From: JBCDIQ01 sp039024295
GTDB taxonomy: Bacteria > Bacteroidota > Bacteroidia > J057
Assembly (NCBI GenBank): GCA_039024295.1
Contig: JBCDIQ010000324.1
Span: 1-6,837 of the forward strand
Reading direction: 5' to 3'
Length of the DNA stretch: 6,837 bases
Numbering within the stretch: position 1 is the first letter of the stretch; the number at the start of each line of letters is the position of its first letter. The notes beneath the pieces are model-generated. The model saw only the letters and a list, made by a program, of their open reading frames with translations, ran no database searches and was not told the origin of the DNA. This document shows, piece after piece, positions 1 through 6,415 of the stretch. Both the position numbers and the translations under genes were made by a program.

Positions 1-66
1 ATTACGGTTTACACGGTTTATGTTGATTCCGTAATGGAAAACCACATAAACCGTGTAAACCGTAAT
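1..66. repeat. Perfect 23-bp inverted repeat with 20-nt spacer, built from 9-bp units
   Basis: Positions 1-23 and 44-66 are exact reverse complements, separated by a 20-nt spacer. The repeat may extend past the left edge. Each arm holds two tandem 9-mers, TACGGTTTA and CACGGTTTA, so the element has four copies, two in each orientation. CCGTAATGG occurs in the spacer (29-37) and again at the end of the right arm (60-68), so the first seven bases could pair with either copy. No T-run follows on either strand, so it does not look like an intrinsic terminator. It lies inside the open frame at 1-111. Candidate roles are an interspersed palindromic repeat, a mobile-element end, or a paired binding site; none can be chosen from this window. 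Confidence 0.85.
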
Positions 67-111
67 GGCCAGTGCTTGAACGACAAATAATCCTCTCAAA
101 AAAGCTTTCAT
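1..111 (-). CDS. Partial reading frame for a possible small membrane protein, runs off the left edge
   Basis: An ATG at 109-111 opens a minus-strand frame that stays open for 37 codons to the window edge. It begins MKAFLRGLFVVQALA and continues with a hydrophobic stretch rich in V, Y and T. Residues 4-24 would make one membrane helix after a short basic start (K2, R6), or a signal peptide cut near ALA. From codon 16 onward the frame lies inside a perfect inverted repeat, which supplies the polar tail NRVNRN at the edge. It is co-directional with the TPR gene upstream (117 bp gap). No Shine-Dalgarno sequence is visible, which is normal for Bacteroidota. I do not recognise the family. It may be a real membrane protein, a gene interrupted by the repeat, or a chance frame; the missing left flank would decide. 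Confidence 0.45.
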   Translation of the reverse strand, partial: MKAFLRGLFVVQALAITVYTVYVVFHYGININRVNRN

Positions 112-228
112 GTTAAAACAGCTTATTAGATGAACATGGCTATAAAGCTATTTTACTTGGATGGAGAATTTTAGACGGCTCCGTTTAATGAAATGCAAGC
201 TTAACCCTACACCTTTTATCAGATGGAC

Positions 229-1494
229 TCATCTTACCCTGACTGCTACATTCATCCAGCACCCCAAAGGAAAACTATCTCCTGTTTGCAAGTTATGAAA
301 TTGTACTTCTGCACGGGTAGGCATGAGCTTTCGATACTGACTAATTCGCGCAGCTGCTTCTTTTTCCAGGCGGGGTTCCCGCATAACGGCTTTTTCACAA
401 TAGTCGATGGCTAGCCAGTATAAAGCCTTCCTTTCAAAGGGGGAAAAGTTACACACAGGTGCGGAGGCCAGAATCAAATCTGCCAATGCAAAATAGGCCT
501 CTCCCCTATTGGGCGCCAGCTTTAGGGCTGCTTCTCCAGCGATACGTGCCGTACGAAACTCCCCCAACTGTTGGTATAGCCACACCAATTTGACTTCGTC
601 ATGCGCCTTCATCAGATCAGAAGGCTCAATTCTCAGGCATTTCCGGCGCAACTCAACGGCTTTTAGGTATTCCCCCCTTTGCTCTTCTCTTAGGGCAGCC
701 AGTCGCAAGAAGTAAGTATCCGGGCTATAGGTTAATGCTACTTCTACCAGGGAATCCTGAAGGGTATTCATCTGGCACCCCAATAAATAATTTCCCAACA
801 TAAAGACCCGTGCCTTTTGAGGGGGTAAGAATGCACGGGTTAAGGCAGGTTTATACACCTCCACCAAACTGTCACAATCGGTCAAAAACTCCGTTAGTGG
901 ATCCAGCACCATGGATCTGAGGCGATCTACCTCCTGCTGATTTTCGGGTTGATAGATTTCTCTTTTCCGCAATCCCTGTTCGAGCCAGGTTGCTTCTTCC
1001 AGCAATTCATAGGGATCATATCTCAATCGAAGGGTATCAGCGAGGTAGAGTTCCCAGCATTCCACTGGCACTTTCTGGGGAGAACGCCTGATAATGCGTC
1101 GCATGATTGGCCTTAAGCTATCTGGCAAGGTGACTTGCAAGGTCCAGGCTGCCAGTCCGAGGTGGGTATCCCAGTTCCCGGCTGGCTCTTCTTTGGCCAT
1201 GTGTTCATACAGTTGAAGGACCAATCGCTGCTGTTTGAAAGGCAGGTCTAATAGTTCGGCATGCCATGCTTGTATCTGAAATTGATCAGACTGACGTACA
1301 ATCCCCTGCAAGCGGCTTTCAGAACCAGAAGCTTTCGCCACCTCAAACAAGCTTAGCCACTCAAAAACCGATCTATCCCGAGCTTGACCTAAGCAGTCAA
1401 CAGGCCCAAATGCGCTCCATATCACCAGCAGGACCAGCGTGGTGAAAACATACCCACTTTTTCGGTTATGGCGATACATAAGCAACGGACTCAT
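229..1494 (-). CDS. Secreted tetratricopeptide-repeat protein
   Basis: A 421-residue exported protein of the type that follows the coaX-linked outer-membrane protein in Bacteroidota. The N-terminus has a basic stretch (YRHNRK, residues 7-12), a hydrophobic core (about 16-29) and a likely cleavage near GQA (36-38). C34 in PVDC is a poor lipobox, so a lipoprotein is possible but not favoured. The middle is helical. Clear TPR-like helix pairs cover about 261-291, 299-330 and 331-374, with the typical turns IEPS, LAPN and MREP. The last 45 residues (ISQYRKLMPTRAEV, then GDSFPLGCW) match a tail I recall from Bacteroidota TPR proteins of this neighbourhood. It probably acts in the periplasm in protein-protein contacts; the partner is unknown. 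The start is open: ATG 1494 has purine-rich AAGAAAGG just upstream, whereas the internal ATG at 1479 (M6) gives a more typical signal peptide. It follows the barrel gene by 36 bp and is probably co-transcribed. Confidence 0.85.
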   Translation of the reverse strand: MSPLLMYRHNRKSGYVFTTLVLLVIWSAFGPVDCLGQARDRSVFEWLSLFEVAKASGSESRLQGIVRQSDQFQIQAWHAELLDLPFKQQRLVLQLYEHMAKEEPAGNWDTHLGLAAWTLQVTLPDSLRPIMRRIIRRSPQKVPVECWELYLADTLRLRYDPYELLEEATWLEQGLRKREIYQPENQQEVDRLRSMVLDPLTEFLTDCDSLVEVYKPALTRAFLPPQKARVFMLGNYLLGCQMNTLQDSLVEVALTYSPDTYFLRLAALREEQRGEYLKAVELRRKCLRIEPSDLMKAHDEVKLVWLYQQLGEFRTARIAGEAALKLAPNRGEAYFALADLILASAPVCNFSPFERKALYWLAIDYCEKAVMREPRLEKEAAARISQYRKLMPTRAEVQFHNLQTGDSFPLGCWMNVAVRVR

Positions 1495-1530
1495 TGCCCT
1501 TTCTTCCCAAAAAATATAAAATCAAAACGA

Positions 1531-2853
1531 TTAGTCGATGCGTACCCGGCGGAACCAACGCTCATTGATGTTCACTCCAAGGCGAATGCGTATATAATTC
1601 TCTTGAAGGGGTTGGCCGTTTTTCAAACTTCCCCTCCTGCCGAAGGAGGCGGACAAGCTAATCTGGGAGTAAGCGCGCTCACGGTTGAATACACTTGTAC
1701 CTTTCCGAGAGGCAGGGAAGCCAAAACCTACCGTAACGGCATTGTCATTAATGGGCTCATCATTGATGCTCAGGTAAGTCCTACCAGAATATCCTCCTAT
1801 CCTCAGGGCGATTCGTTTGAGGTAACTGTTGCTGGTCCGGTCAGGGATGTATTCCGCTCCCAAGGCAGCCCGGTAACCAGAATTTAGGTCTAATTCATCA
1901 TCAAAATACTCAAACCTGGTCCAATCTTGAAGACTGAATTCTCCAGATACTTCCCATTTGCCAGGCTTGGTAACAGAGGCCCCAACGGAATACTTGGGGG
2001 GTAACACCACAACGCCTTCTTCCACCCCGCCAATGGTGTCAATAACAGAAAGGTTGGCATATGAGGTGGTACGGTCAGAATTCAGGTTAGAGAATGCTTC
2101 CACTACCCCGCCAATTCGGAAAAGGACAATGTCATCCACGGAGAAAATCTTTTGATCAGCCTTACGGCCCATAAGGGTATCTGCGTAAATGAACCCTAAC
2201 TGATAGCCAACTCCACTGATGAAAGCGGACCTATCTACCCGGATGTCCTGAAAATTTGCCAGGTCAGTGGTCACTACAAAGCTCTGCCAACGGTAACGAA
2301 TAGTTCCGAAAACATAATTCAGGTTGGCACCTACGCTAAGCTTACTTTTGAGAAACTTGGTGGCAATTCCCAAATAAGCCTGATTCAGCCCGCCTTCCGC
2401 CGTGTAGGAGGTTACCCCCGTGGCAACGGTGTCTTCAAAGTCAAATTCGTATTCATCCAGAATTTCATATCCAACACCGCTAAAAGGGGCAAAGCCAAAG
2501 CTGACCGCAGGTGCTTTATTGGAGGGAAAAACAAACCCAATATTTTGAAAGCCTGCTGAAAATTGGTCCTCATCAGCCTGATTCGTCTGGAGTTCGGTCA
2601 GCTGAGCAAATCCAGATATGTCTAATCCAGTATACAGCACATCGGCATAACTGGCGGGATTGATCCGGTTGACAGATGCATAGTTCATCGTGGCTACCCC
2701 AATTTCTCCCATAGCAGCATTTCGTGTGGTGGTGCTGCTGAACACCTCCCCTATGCCATATCGAGAATATGGACTGGAAGTGAGGTTTTGTGCCTGGATG
2801 AAGGGAAACAGGACGACCAGTAATACACAGGTCGCAAGGCAGTGTCGGATCAT
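1531..2853 (-). CDS. Outer-membrane beta-barrel protein, coaX-linked Bacteroidota family
   Basis: A 440-residue protein with a clean signal peptide (MIRHC, hydrophobic residues 8-19, cut after IQAQ at 22). The mature start, NLTSSPYSRYGIGE (23-36), followed by NAAMGEIGVA (45-54) and RINPASYA (63-70), is the hallmark opening of a Bacteroidota outer-membrane family distantly like FadL/PorV barrels. The rest alternates short amphipathic strands with polar turns, as in a barrel. It ends in ENYIRIRLGVNINERWF (418-434), a closing-strand pattern. The function of the family is not established; passage of a hydrophobic substrate or a structural role are guesses from fold alone. Its ATG overlaps the coaX stop by 4 bp (ATGA), which implies translational coupling, and the TPR gene follows. 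The open frames on the opposite strand here are shadows. Confidence 0.88.
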   Translation of the reverse strand: MIRHCLATCVLLVVLFPFIQAQNLTSSPYSRYGIGEVFSSTTTRNAAMGEIGVATMNYASVNRINPASYADVLYTGLDISGFAQLTELQTNQADEDQFSAGFQNIGFVFPSNKAPAVSFGFAPFSGVGYEILDEYEFDFEDTVATGVTSYTAEGGLNQAYLGIATKFLKSKLSVGANLNYVFGTIRYRWQSFVVTTDLANFQDIRVDRSAFISGVGYQLGFIYADTLMGRKADQKIFSVDDIVLFRIGGVVEAFSNLNSDRTTSYANLSVIDTIGGVEEGVVVLPPKYSVGASVTKPGKWEVSGEFSLQDWTRFEYFDDELDLNSGYRAALGAEYIPDRTSNSYLKRIALRIGGYSGRTYLSINDEPINDNAVTVGFGFPASRKGTSVFNRERAYSQISLSASFGRRGSLKNGQPLQENYIRIRLGVNINERWFRRVRID

Positions 2854-3602
2854 GAGGTTGAATAATGTTGTACGATCAAAAATATTCCTTCTAATACCAG
2901 ATGAGGGGTGGCAAAGTTGATGTTTTTGAGGCGATTTTCAAAGAGAGAAAATCCTCCCCCCGTTGCAAACACTTGCAAATCAGGTCCTGCATATTCCTTG
3001 TAGCGGTTAATCACTCCATCAATTTCTTCACTGGTACCATTGAGTACGCCTGATTGAATGCTCTCCTCAGTTGTACCTCCTACCAAGGGAGGATACTCAA
3101 CAGCATCAACAAGCGGCAGCCTGGCAGTAAACTGGTTCAAGGCCCGAAACCGCAATTCCGGCCCTGGAGAGATGCCCCCTCCACGGTAGTGCCCATCGGC
3201 ATCTGCAAAATCATAGGTAATAGCTGTACCAATATCTATGACCAAGACGGGAGCACCAGGCGAAATGTCCCTTGCAGCAATAATTCCTGCCACCCGATCA
3301 ATCCCCAGGGTAGCAGGGGTGGCATACGCAATCTGAATAGGGAGATCATCTGTAACGCTAATGGGAAAACAAGTGACCTGCTTACCTTGCTGCACCGAAG
3401 AAAACTGATGGATTTTCACGGCTTCTCCTACGCTGATGAAGCCAATTTGTACGGTTTGCGCTCGGTACGCAGTCAACAGTTGCGCCAGTTCCTCTTCCAG
3501 GCTTTCCGACCTGATACGTTTAAACTTCAGCAAATCTCTTGAAGAGGAGAAGACCGCCAGTTTGGCAAAGCTATTGCCAATGTCAATTGCTATACGAACC
3601 AT
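2850..3602 (-). CDS. coaX: Type III pantothenate kinase
   Basis: CoaX phosphorylates pantothenate with ATP, the first step of coenzyme A synthesis, in the cytoplasm. The 250-residue length is normal for the family. Its ASKHA-fold signatures are present in order: the N-terminal phosphate loop DIGNS (7-11), the YATPATLGIDR block (93-103) with the likely catalytic D102, the second phosphate loop DIGTAITYD (123-131), GGGISPG (141-147), the TTEESIQSG helix (177-185), TGGG (214-217) and the closing LEG (237-239). From family knowledge, this type needs a monovalent cation and is not feedback-inhibited by CoA. The start at 3602 is well supported because MVRIAIDIGNS puts the first motif where CoaX proteins have it. 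This start lies 13 bp inside birA, and its stop overlaps the next ATG. No key residue is missing. Confidence 0.96.
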   Translation of the reverse strand: MVRIAIDIGNSFAKLAVFSSSRDLLKFKRIRSESLEEELAQLLTAYRAQTVQIGFISVGEAVKIHQFSSVQQGKQVTCFPISVTDDLPIQIAYATPATLGIDRVAGIIAARDISPGAPVLVIDIGTAITYDFADADGHYRGGGISPGPELRFRALNQFTARLPLVDAVEYPPLVGGTTEESIQSGVLNGTSEEIDGVINRYKEYAGPDLQVFATGGGFSLFENRLKNINFATPHLVLEGIFLIVQHYSTS

Positions 3603-4450
3603 GGGAACCGAATTTCTTTCATGTCAAAATACCGGAGGGAGCTTCCAAATTGCACCCCAAGTTTGCCATCAGGGCGACACCCCAGAATGGTACCTTTCAT
3701 TTCAACTCCATCTACCTCCAGCGGGATCAATTCCTGGTACCCATACAATGCATCATGGTAGTCACGATCGAGGGCCTCAGGGTTTTGTTGCAGTCGGTCC
3801 AGCATGGTTTCCATGTACACCAAAACACTATCCAATACTGCAATTAGGTCAAAGGAATAAGATGCCTCCAACCCCATAGAGGTGGCACGATTTTGTAAAG
3901 CAGGTGGAAAATGAAGCTGGTTAACATTTATACCCATTCCTATGATAGATGTCTTCAGCTTACTTCCCTCGAATATATTCTCAACGAGAATACCTGCGAC
4001 CTTTCGCTTTTGGAGCAGGACATCATTGGGCCACTTGACCTGAAGGTCATAGTTGGGAAGGTGGTCCTTAAGTCCTTTCCAAACCGCCAGGCTTGACAAT
4101 TTATTCAAGACAAATACACGAAAAGAAGGAATATAGGTGGGGTGCAGTATCAAACTGAAGGTCAAGTTTTTACCTGCTTCAGCGTGCCAGATATTTGTGG
4201 CTTGTCCTTTACCGGCATACTGGTCATCAGTAATGATCAGGGTTCCCTCGGGTGGGGCATCTTTCAATAATTTATAGGCAAGCGTGTTGGTAGAACTTGT
4301 CTCGCTCAAATGAATCACTTGCTGGCCCAGCACATGGGTGGATAATTCCATCTCGCAAATTTCAGGAAAAAAAATCTCATCCTCTTTTTTATCTGAAAAT
4401 TTGCAGGTATTTTGGATAGTAGAAAGCGATAGATATGATTTTTTATCCAT
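3590..4450 (-). CDS. birA: Biotin-[acetyl-CoA-carboxylase] ligase, catalytic type without DNA-binding domain
   Basis: This enzyme activates biotin as biotinyl-AMP and attaches it to the carrier protein of acetyl-CoA carboxylase. Visible motifs are SETSSTN (49-55), the biotin/AMP loop AGKGQATNIW (79-88) followed by AGKNLTFS (92-99), KWPNDV (139-144), KVAGILVEN (150-158) and GMGINVNQ (171-178). A small C-terminal domain starts near 235. There is no N-terminal helix-turn-helix, so it should not be a repressor like E. coli BirA. The usual GRGxxG loop reads GKGQAT, a change at two positions. The start is uncertain. M34 (ATG at 4351) begins where most single-domain ligases begin and gives 253 residues. 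Residues 1-33 look unlike the family and cross an 8-T and a 6-A run in the mRNA. The possible -7 box at 4485-4492 fits the longer start. It heads the birA-coaX-barrel-TPR cluster and is divergent from rsfS. Confidence 0.93.
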   Translation of the reverse strand: MDKKSYLSLSTIQNTCKFSDKKEDEIFFPEICEMELSTHVLGQQVIHLSETSSTNTLAYKLLKDAPPEGTLIITDDQYAGKGQATNIWHAEAGKNLTFSLILHPTYIPSFRVFVLNKLSSLAVWKGLKDHLPNYDLQVKWPNDVLLQKRKVAGILVENIFEGSKLKTSIIGMGINVNQLHFPPALQNRATSMGLEASYSFDLIAVLDSVLVYMETMLDRLQQNPEALDRDYHDALYGYQELIPLEVDGVEMKGTILGCRPDGKLGVQFGSSLRYFDMKEIRFPWFV

Positions 4451-4484
4451 CTGGGTAACCCTTTATGATCAGCTTCGTTTCTTG

Positions 4485-4492
4485 TAAAGATA
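4485..4492 (-). promoter_or_regulatory. Possible -7 box for the birA operon
   Basis: On the minus strand this reads TATCTTTA, seven of eight bases of the Bacteroidota consensus TAnnTTTG. It lies about 35 bp before the birA ATG at 4450, which would give a leader of roughly 25-30 nt. I see no clear TTG at the usual -33 distance, so the call is weak. Confidence 0.3.
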
Positions 4493-4537
4493 GATTACAC
4501 ACACCCGTGTTCATCGTCTAAGCTTATTCTGAAAATA

Positions 4538-4545
4538 AAGATTTG
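4538..4545 (+). promoter_or_regulatory. Weak candidate -7 box for rsfS
   Basis: AAGATTTG differs from TAnnTTTG only at the first base and lies 32 bp before the rsfS ATG, inside the AT-rich half of the birA/rsfS divergent gap. No -33 TTG is seen at the expected spacing. It is the best match in the gap but could be chance. Confidence 0.22.
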
Positions 4546-4577
4546 TTTCAACCCAAATTAATCCCGATCACCTGCGT

Positions 4578-4967
4578 ATGACAGAAGCCACCAGCGCCTA
4601 CGCACTTACCAACATCGCCATAGAAGGACTAGCAGAAAAAAAAGGAATAGATATCCTTCGAATGGACCTCACACAAGTAGATTCCTCGGTCACTGACTAC
4701 TTCATTATTTGCACCGGAAGTTCCAATCGGCACGTACAATCCCTTGCCGAATCTGCCCTAGAGTTCGTCAAAAAACAAACTGGGGAAATGCCAATTGCCA
4801 AAGAAGGCCTAGAGGCATGTGAATGGGTTCTCCTCGATTTTGTGAACGTAGTGGTCCACATCTTCCAGCAGAAAACCAGGGATTTTTATAAACTAGAAGA
4901 TTTATGGGGGGACGCTGAGCTGGAAAGTATTGAGGTTACCCCTGCAAATTCCAGAAAGTCGGCCTAG
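4578..4967 (+). CDS. rsfS: Ribosomal silencing factor RsfS
   Basis: RsfS (DUF143/Iojap family) binds protein uL14 of the large ribosomal subunit and blocks joining to the small subunit, which damps translation in stationary phase or starvation. The 129 residues are a normal length. The core is clear: DSSVTDYFIICTGSSNRHVQ (35-54), the GEMPIAKEG region (69-77), then WVLLDFVNVVVHIFQ (83-97) and RDFYKLEDLWGDAE (101-114), which is the most conserved C-terminal block. The short tail after 120 is variable in the family. No Shine-Dalgarno is seen. It is transcribed away from birA, a pairing common in Bacteroidota. In that group I would expect ftsH next; instead the gene converges on a leucine-rich-repeat gene only 12 bp away, with no terminator hairpin between them. 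Confidence 0.95.
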   Translation: MTEATSAYALTNIAIEGLAEKKGIDILRMDLTQVDSSVTDYFIICTGSSNRHVQSLAESALEFVKKQTGEMPIAKEGLEACEWVLLDFVNVVVHIFQQKTRDFYKLEDLWGDAELESIEVTPANSRKSA

Positions 4968-4979
4968 CAGTCTTCCAGC

Positions 4980-5516
4980 CTAAAATAAAACGTGGCACTC
5001 CGGCAAAATGGTTCGGATATGCTTCAGGTCTTCTCCGTTAATATTGGTGAAATGTAGCGAAAGGATTTCCAGTTCGGATAACTGGGCGATTTCCTTTATA
5101 GAAGAAAATTTGAACCCATTGCAATACAATTCCTTCAAGTTGGGAAGAAAGGCGAGAAAGCTTATATCCGCGTGGGGATCTTTTGGATAGGATATGTCCA
5201 ATACTTCAAGCTGGTGCAAGTTTGCCAGCAGCCCCAAATCCTCACAACAGCAGAAGGTAGCATGCAATTCACGTAAATTTATGAGCCCTTCTAGAGGCGA
5301 AAGGTCACAAACGGAAGTTTCACTTATGTACAAAACTTCCAGTTGAGGAAGCAAACGCAGGGGTTCCAGGCTAGTAATTTGATGGCCTGCGATGTCCAAT
5401 TCCGTAATGGAAGATAGCTTTTTGATGTCCGAATCAGAAAATTTACGATCAAGTTGAAGTGTTTCCGCCAGAAGATTTTTCCAGCCCACATCAAGTGATT
5501 TCCTTGTTACTGTCAT
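4980..5516 (-). CDS. Small cytoplasmic leucine-rich-repeat protein
   Basis: A 178-residue protein that is mostly LRRs of the internalin/SDS22-like 22-residue type. About six repeats can be drawn, starting at residues 37 (ITELDIAGHQITSLEPL), 59, 81, 103 (24 long, with a PKDPHAD insertion), 127 and 149. The C-terminal cap, IRTILPECHVLF, is typical of bacterial LRR ends. The first 36 residues are a polar N-terminal cap. There is no signal peptide, membrane helix or sorting tail, so it should stay in the cytoplasm and bind another protein. Cysteines are concentrated in the third repeat (CCC at 89-91). No partner, toxin or effector domain is visible. It sits alone, convergent with rsfS and preceded by an AT-rich 254-bp gap, which suggests a separately acquired or stand-alone gene. 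The start is the only good ATG before the repeats; no Shine-Dalgarno is present. Confidence 0.85.
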   Translation of the reverse strand: MTVTRKSLDVGWKNLLAETLQLDRKFSDSDIKKLSSITELDIAGHQITSLEPLRLLPQLEVLYISETSVCDLSPLEGLINLRELHATFCCCEDLGLLANLHQLEVLDISYPKDPHADISFLAFLPNLKELYCNGFKFSSIKEIAQLSELEILSLHFTNINGEDLKHIRTILPECHVLF

Positions 5517-5524
5517 AGTGAGGT

Positions 5525-5578
5525 CAATTATTTGGAAGGCGAATAATTTTAAAATAACTAATATTTATCTTCCAATTG
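5525..5578 (-). promoter_or_regulatory. Possible leader hairpin upstream of the LRR gene
   Basis: CTTCCAATTG at 5569-5578 can pair with 5525-5538, reading CAAT, a 4-nt bulge TATT, then TGGAAG. This makes a 10-bp stem with one bulge around a very AT-rich centre that itself holds the 10-bp palindrome ATTTTAAAAT (5546-5555). It lies 9 bp before the LRR start, so it would be in the mRNA leader or an operator. The loop is long and the region AT-rich, so chance is a real possibility. The rest of the gap to 5770 shows no gene, promoter or terminator I can defend. Confidence 0.3.
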
Positions 5579-5770
5579 CGCTTGTAAGAAATTTAGTATG
5601 TAATAAAATACAGCATTGATTAAACAATTGCCATCACTTGCCATATATCGAATAGATTAAAATTAAATTGAAAGGTTACCCCTACGAGCTTAATGGGACT
5701 TCTTAGGTTAGTGTTTAAACTCATTAAAAAATACCAACACGTAAGACAAAGGGGAATTCCGTAAGTATTT

Positions 5771-6415
5771 TTAGTTAAAATAAGCTTGTAAATAATTGAT
5801 TTTCATATCCATTTCGAGGAACCTTCTTTCGTAGGCGGTGAGGACTTTTGCGTCCGCTGAAATACTTTCATCTCCGTGAAGGTCAAAACTTAATTGGTTA
5901 AATGTAAGCAAGCCTCCTTTTACAAATTCCTCAAGACTGTAGTGAAACAAGGGTAAATTATCTGTCTTATAATGGAGTTTACCTCCAGGCTTCAACACTT
6001 TTTGATATCCTTTTAGGAATGCAGTATTGACCATACGGTGTTTAGCCTGACGCTTTTTGGGAAACGGATCGGGAAAGGTTATCCATAATTCTTCTGCTTC
6101 ATTTTCCAGAAAATGATTTGCCAACTCAAGAAGGTTTAAGCTAACAAAGCCAATGTTGTGTATGCCTTCGGACAAAGCTCGCTGAGCGGCACGCCACATT
6201 CTGTCCATTTTCAGGTCCACTCCTACAAAATTTCTTCCGGGAAAGCGTTTTGCCAATTCAAAGCTAAAATCTGCGTGCCCACAACCAAGTTCCAGGGTCA
6301 GGCTTCCCTTTTTTCCAAAAAAAGTACTCCAATGCCCTGGGGAGCATTCACTCGCATGAAAGCAATTGGGAAATTCTTGAAATTGCTGTTTTCTTAAAGT
6401 TTTGCGCCTTGCCAT
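5771..6415 (-). CDS. trmB: tRNA (guanine-N7-)-methyltransferase
   Basis: TrmB uses S-adenosylmethionine to methylate N7 of G46 in the variable loop of tRNAs. The 214 residues fit the family. Seen in order: a basic N-terminus (MARRKTLRKQQ), the SAM-binding motif LELGCGHADFSFELA (41-55), the acidic end of the next strand VGVDLK (64-69) with RMWRAAQRA (72-80), the signature ITFPDPFPKKRQAKHRMVN (112-130), KPGGKLHYKTDN (142-153) and the C-terminal TAYERRF (193-199). All expected catalytic-region residues (D116, K120, R127, T151, D152, the TxYE motif) are present. The start at 6415 is sound because MARRK is common in Bacteroidota homologues and the next Met is at 70. The start codon sits inside a strong inverted repeat (6398-6442). 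The upstream co-directional T9SS-tail gene ends 48 bp before it. Confidence 0.96.
   Translation of the reverse strand: MARRKTLRKQQFQEFPNCFHASECSPGHWSTFFGKKGSLTLELGCGHADFSFELAKRFPGRNFVGVDLKMDRMWRAAQRALSEGIHNIGFVSLNLLELANHFLENEAEELWITFPDPFPKKRQAKHRMVNTAFLKGYQKVLKPGGKLHYKTDNLPLFHYSLEEFVKGGLLTFNQLSFDLHGDESISADAKVLTAYERRFLEMDMKINYLQAYFN

Noticed and set aside
1..66. CRISPR repeats
   Set aside because: The units are 9-bp tandem and inverted copies with no spacer series and no cas genes.
1468..1887. 139-codon plus-strand open frame opposite the barrel and TPR genes
   Set aside because: It lies antisense to two well-supported genes, has no recognisable motifs, and its composition is the reverse shadow of the barrel C-terminus.
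3054..3542. 162-codon plus-strand open frame opposite coaX
   Set aside because: The opposite strand carries all CoaX motifs. This frame has no domain-like pattern and no start signal.
3436..3879. 147-codon plus-strand open frame across the coaX/birA junction
   Set aside because: It is antisense to two enzymes with intact motifs and shows no protein-like features.
4636..4643. A8 run inside rsfS as a programmed frameshift or phase-variation site
   Set aside because: It encodes the expected E-K-K region, and the frame is intact throughout. No alternative product is evident.
4933..4943. AGGTTACCCCT shared with 5673-5683
   Set aside because: A single 11-bp match flanking the LRR gene could mark an insertion, but it is imperfectly placed relative to the gene ends and short enough to be chance.
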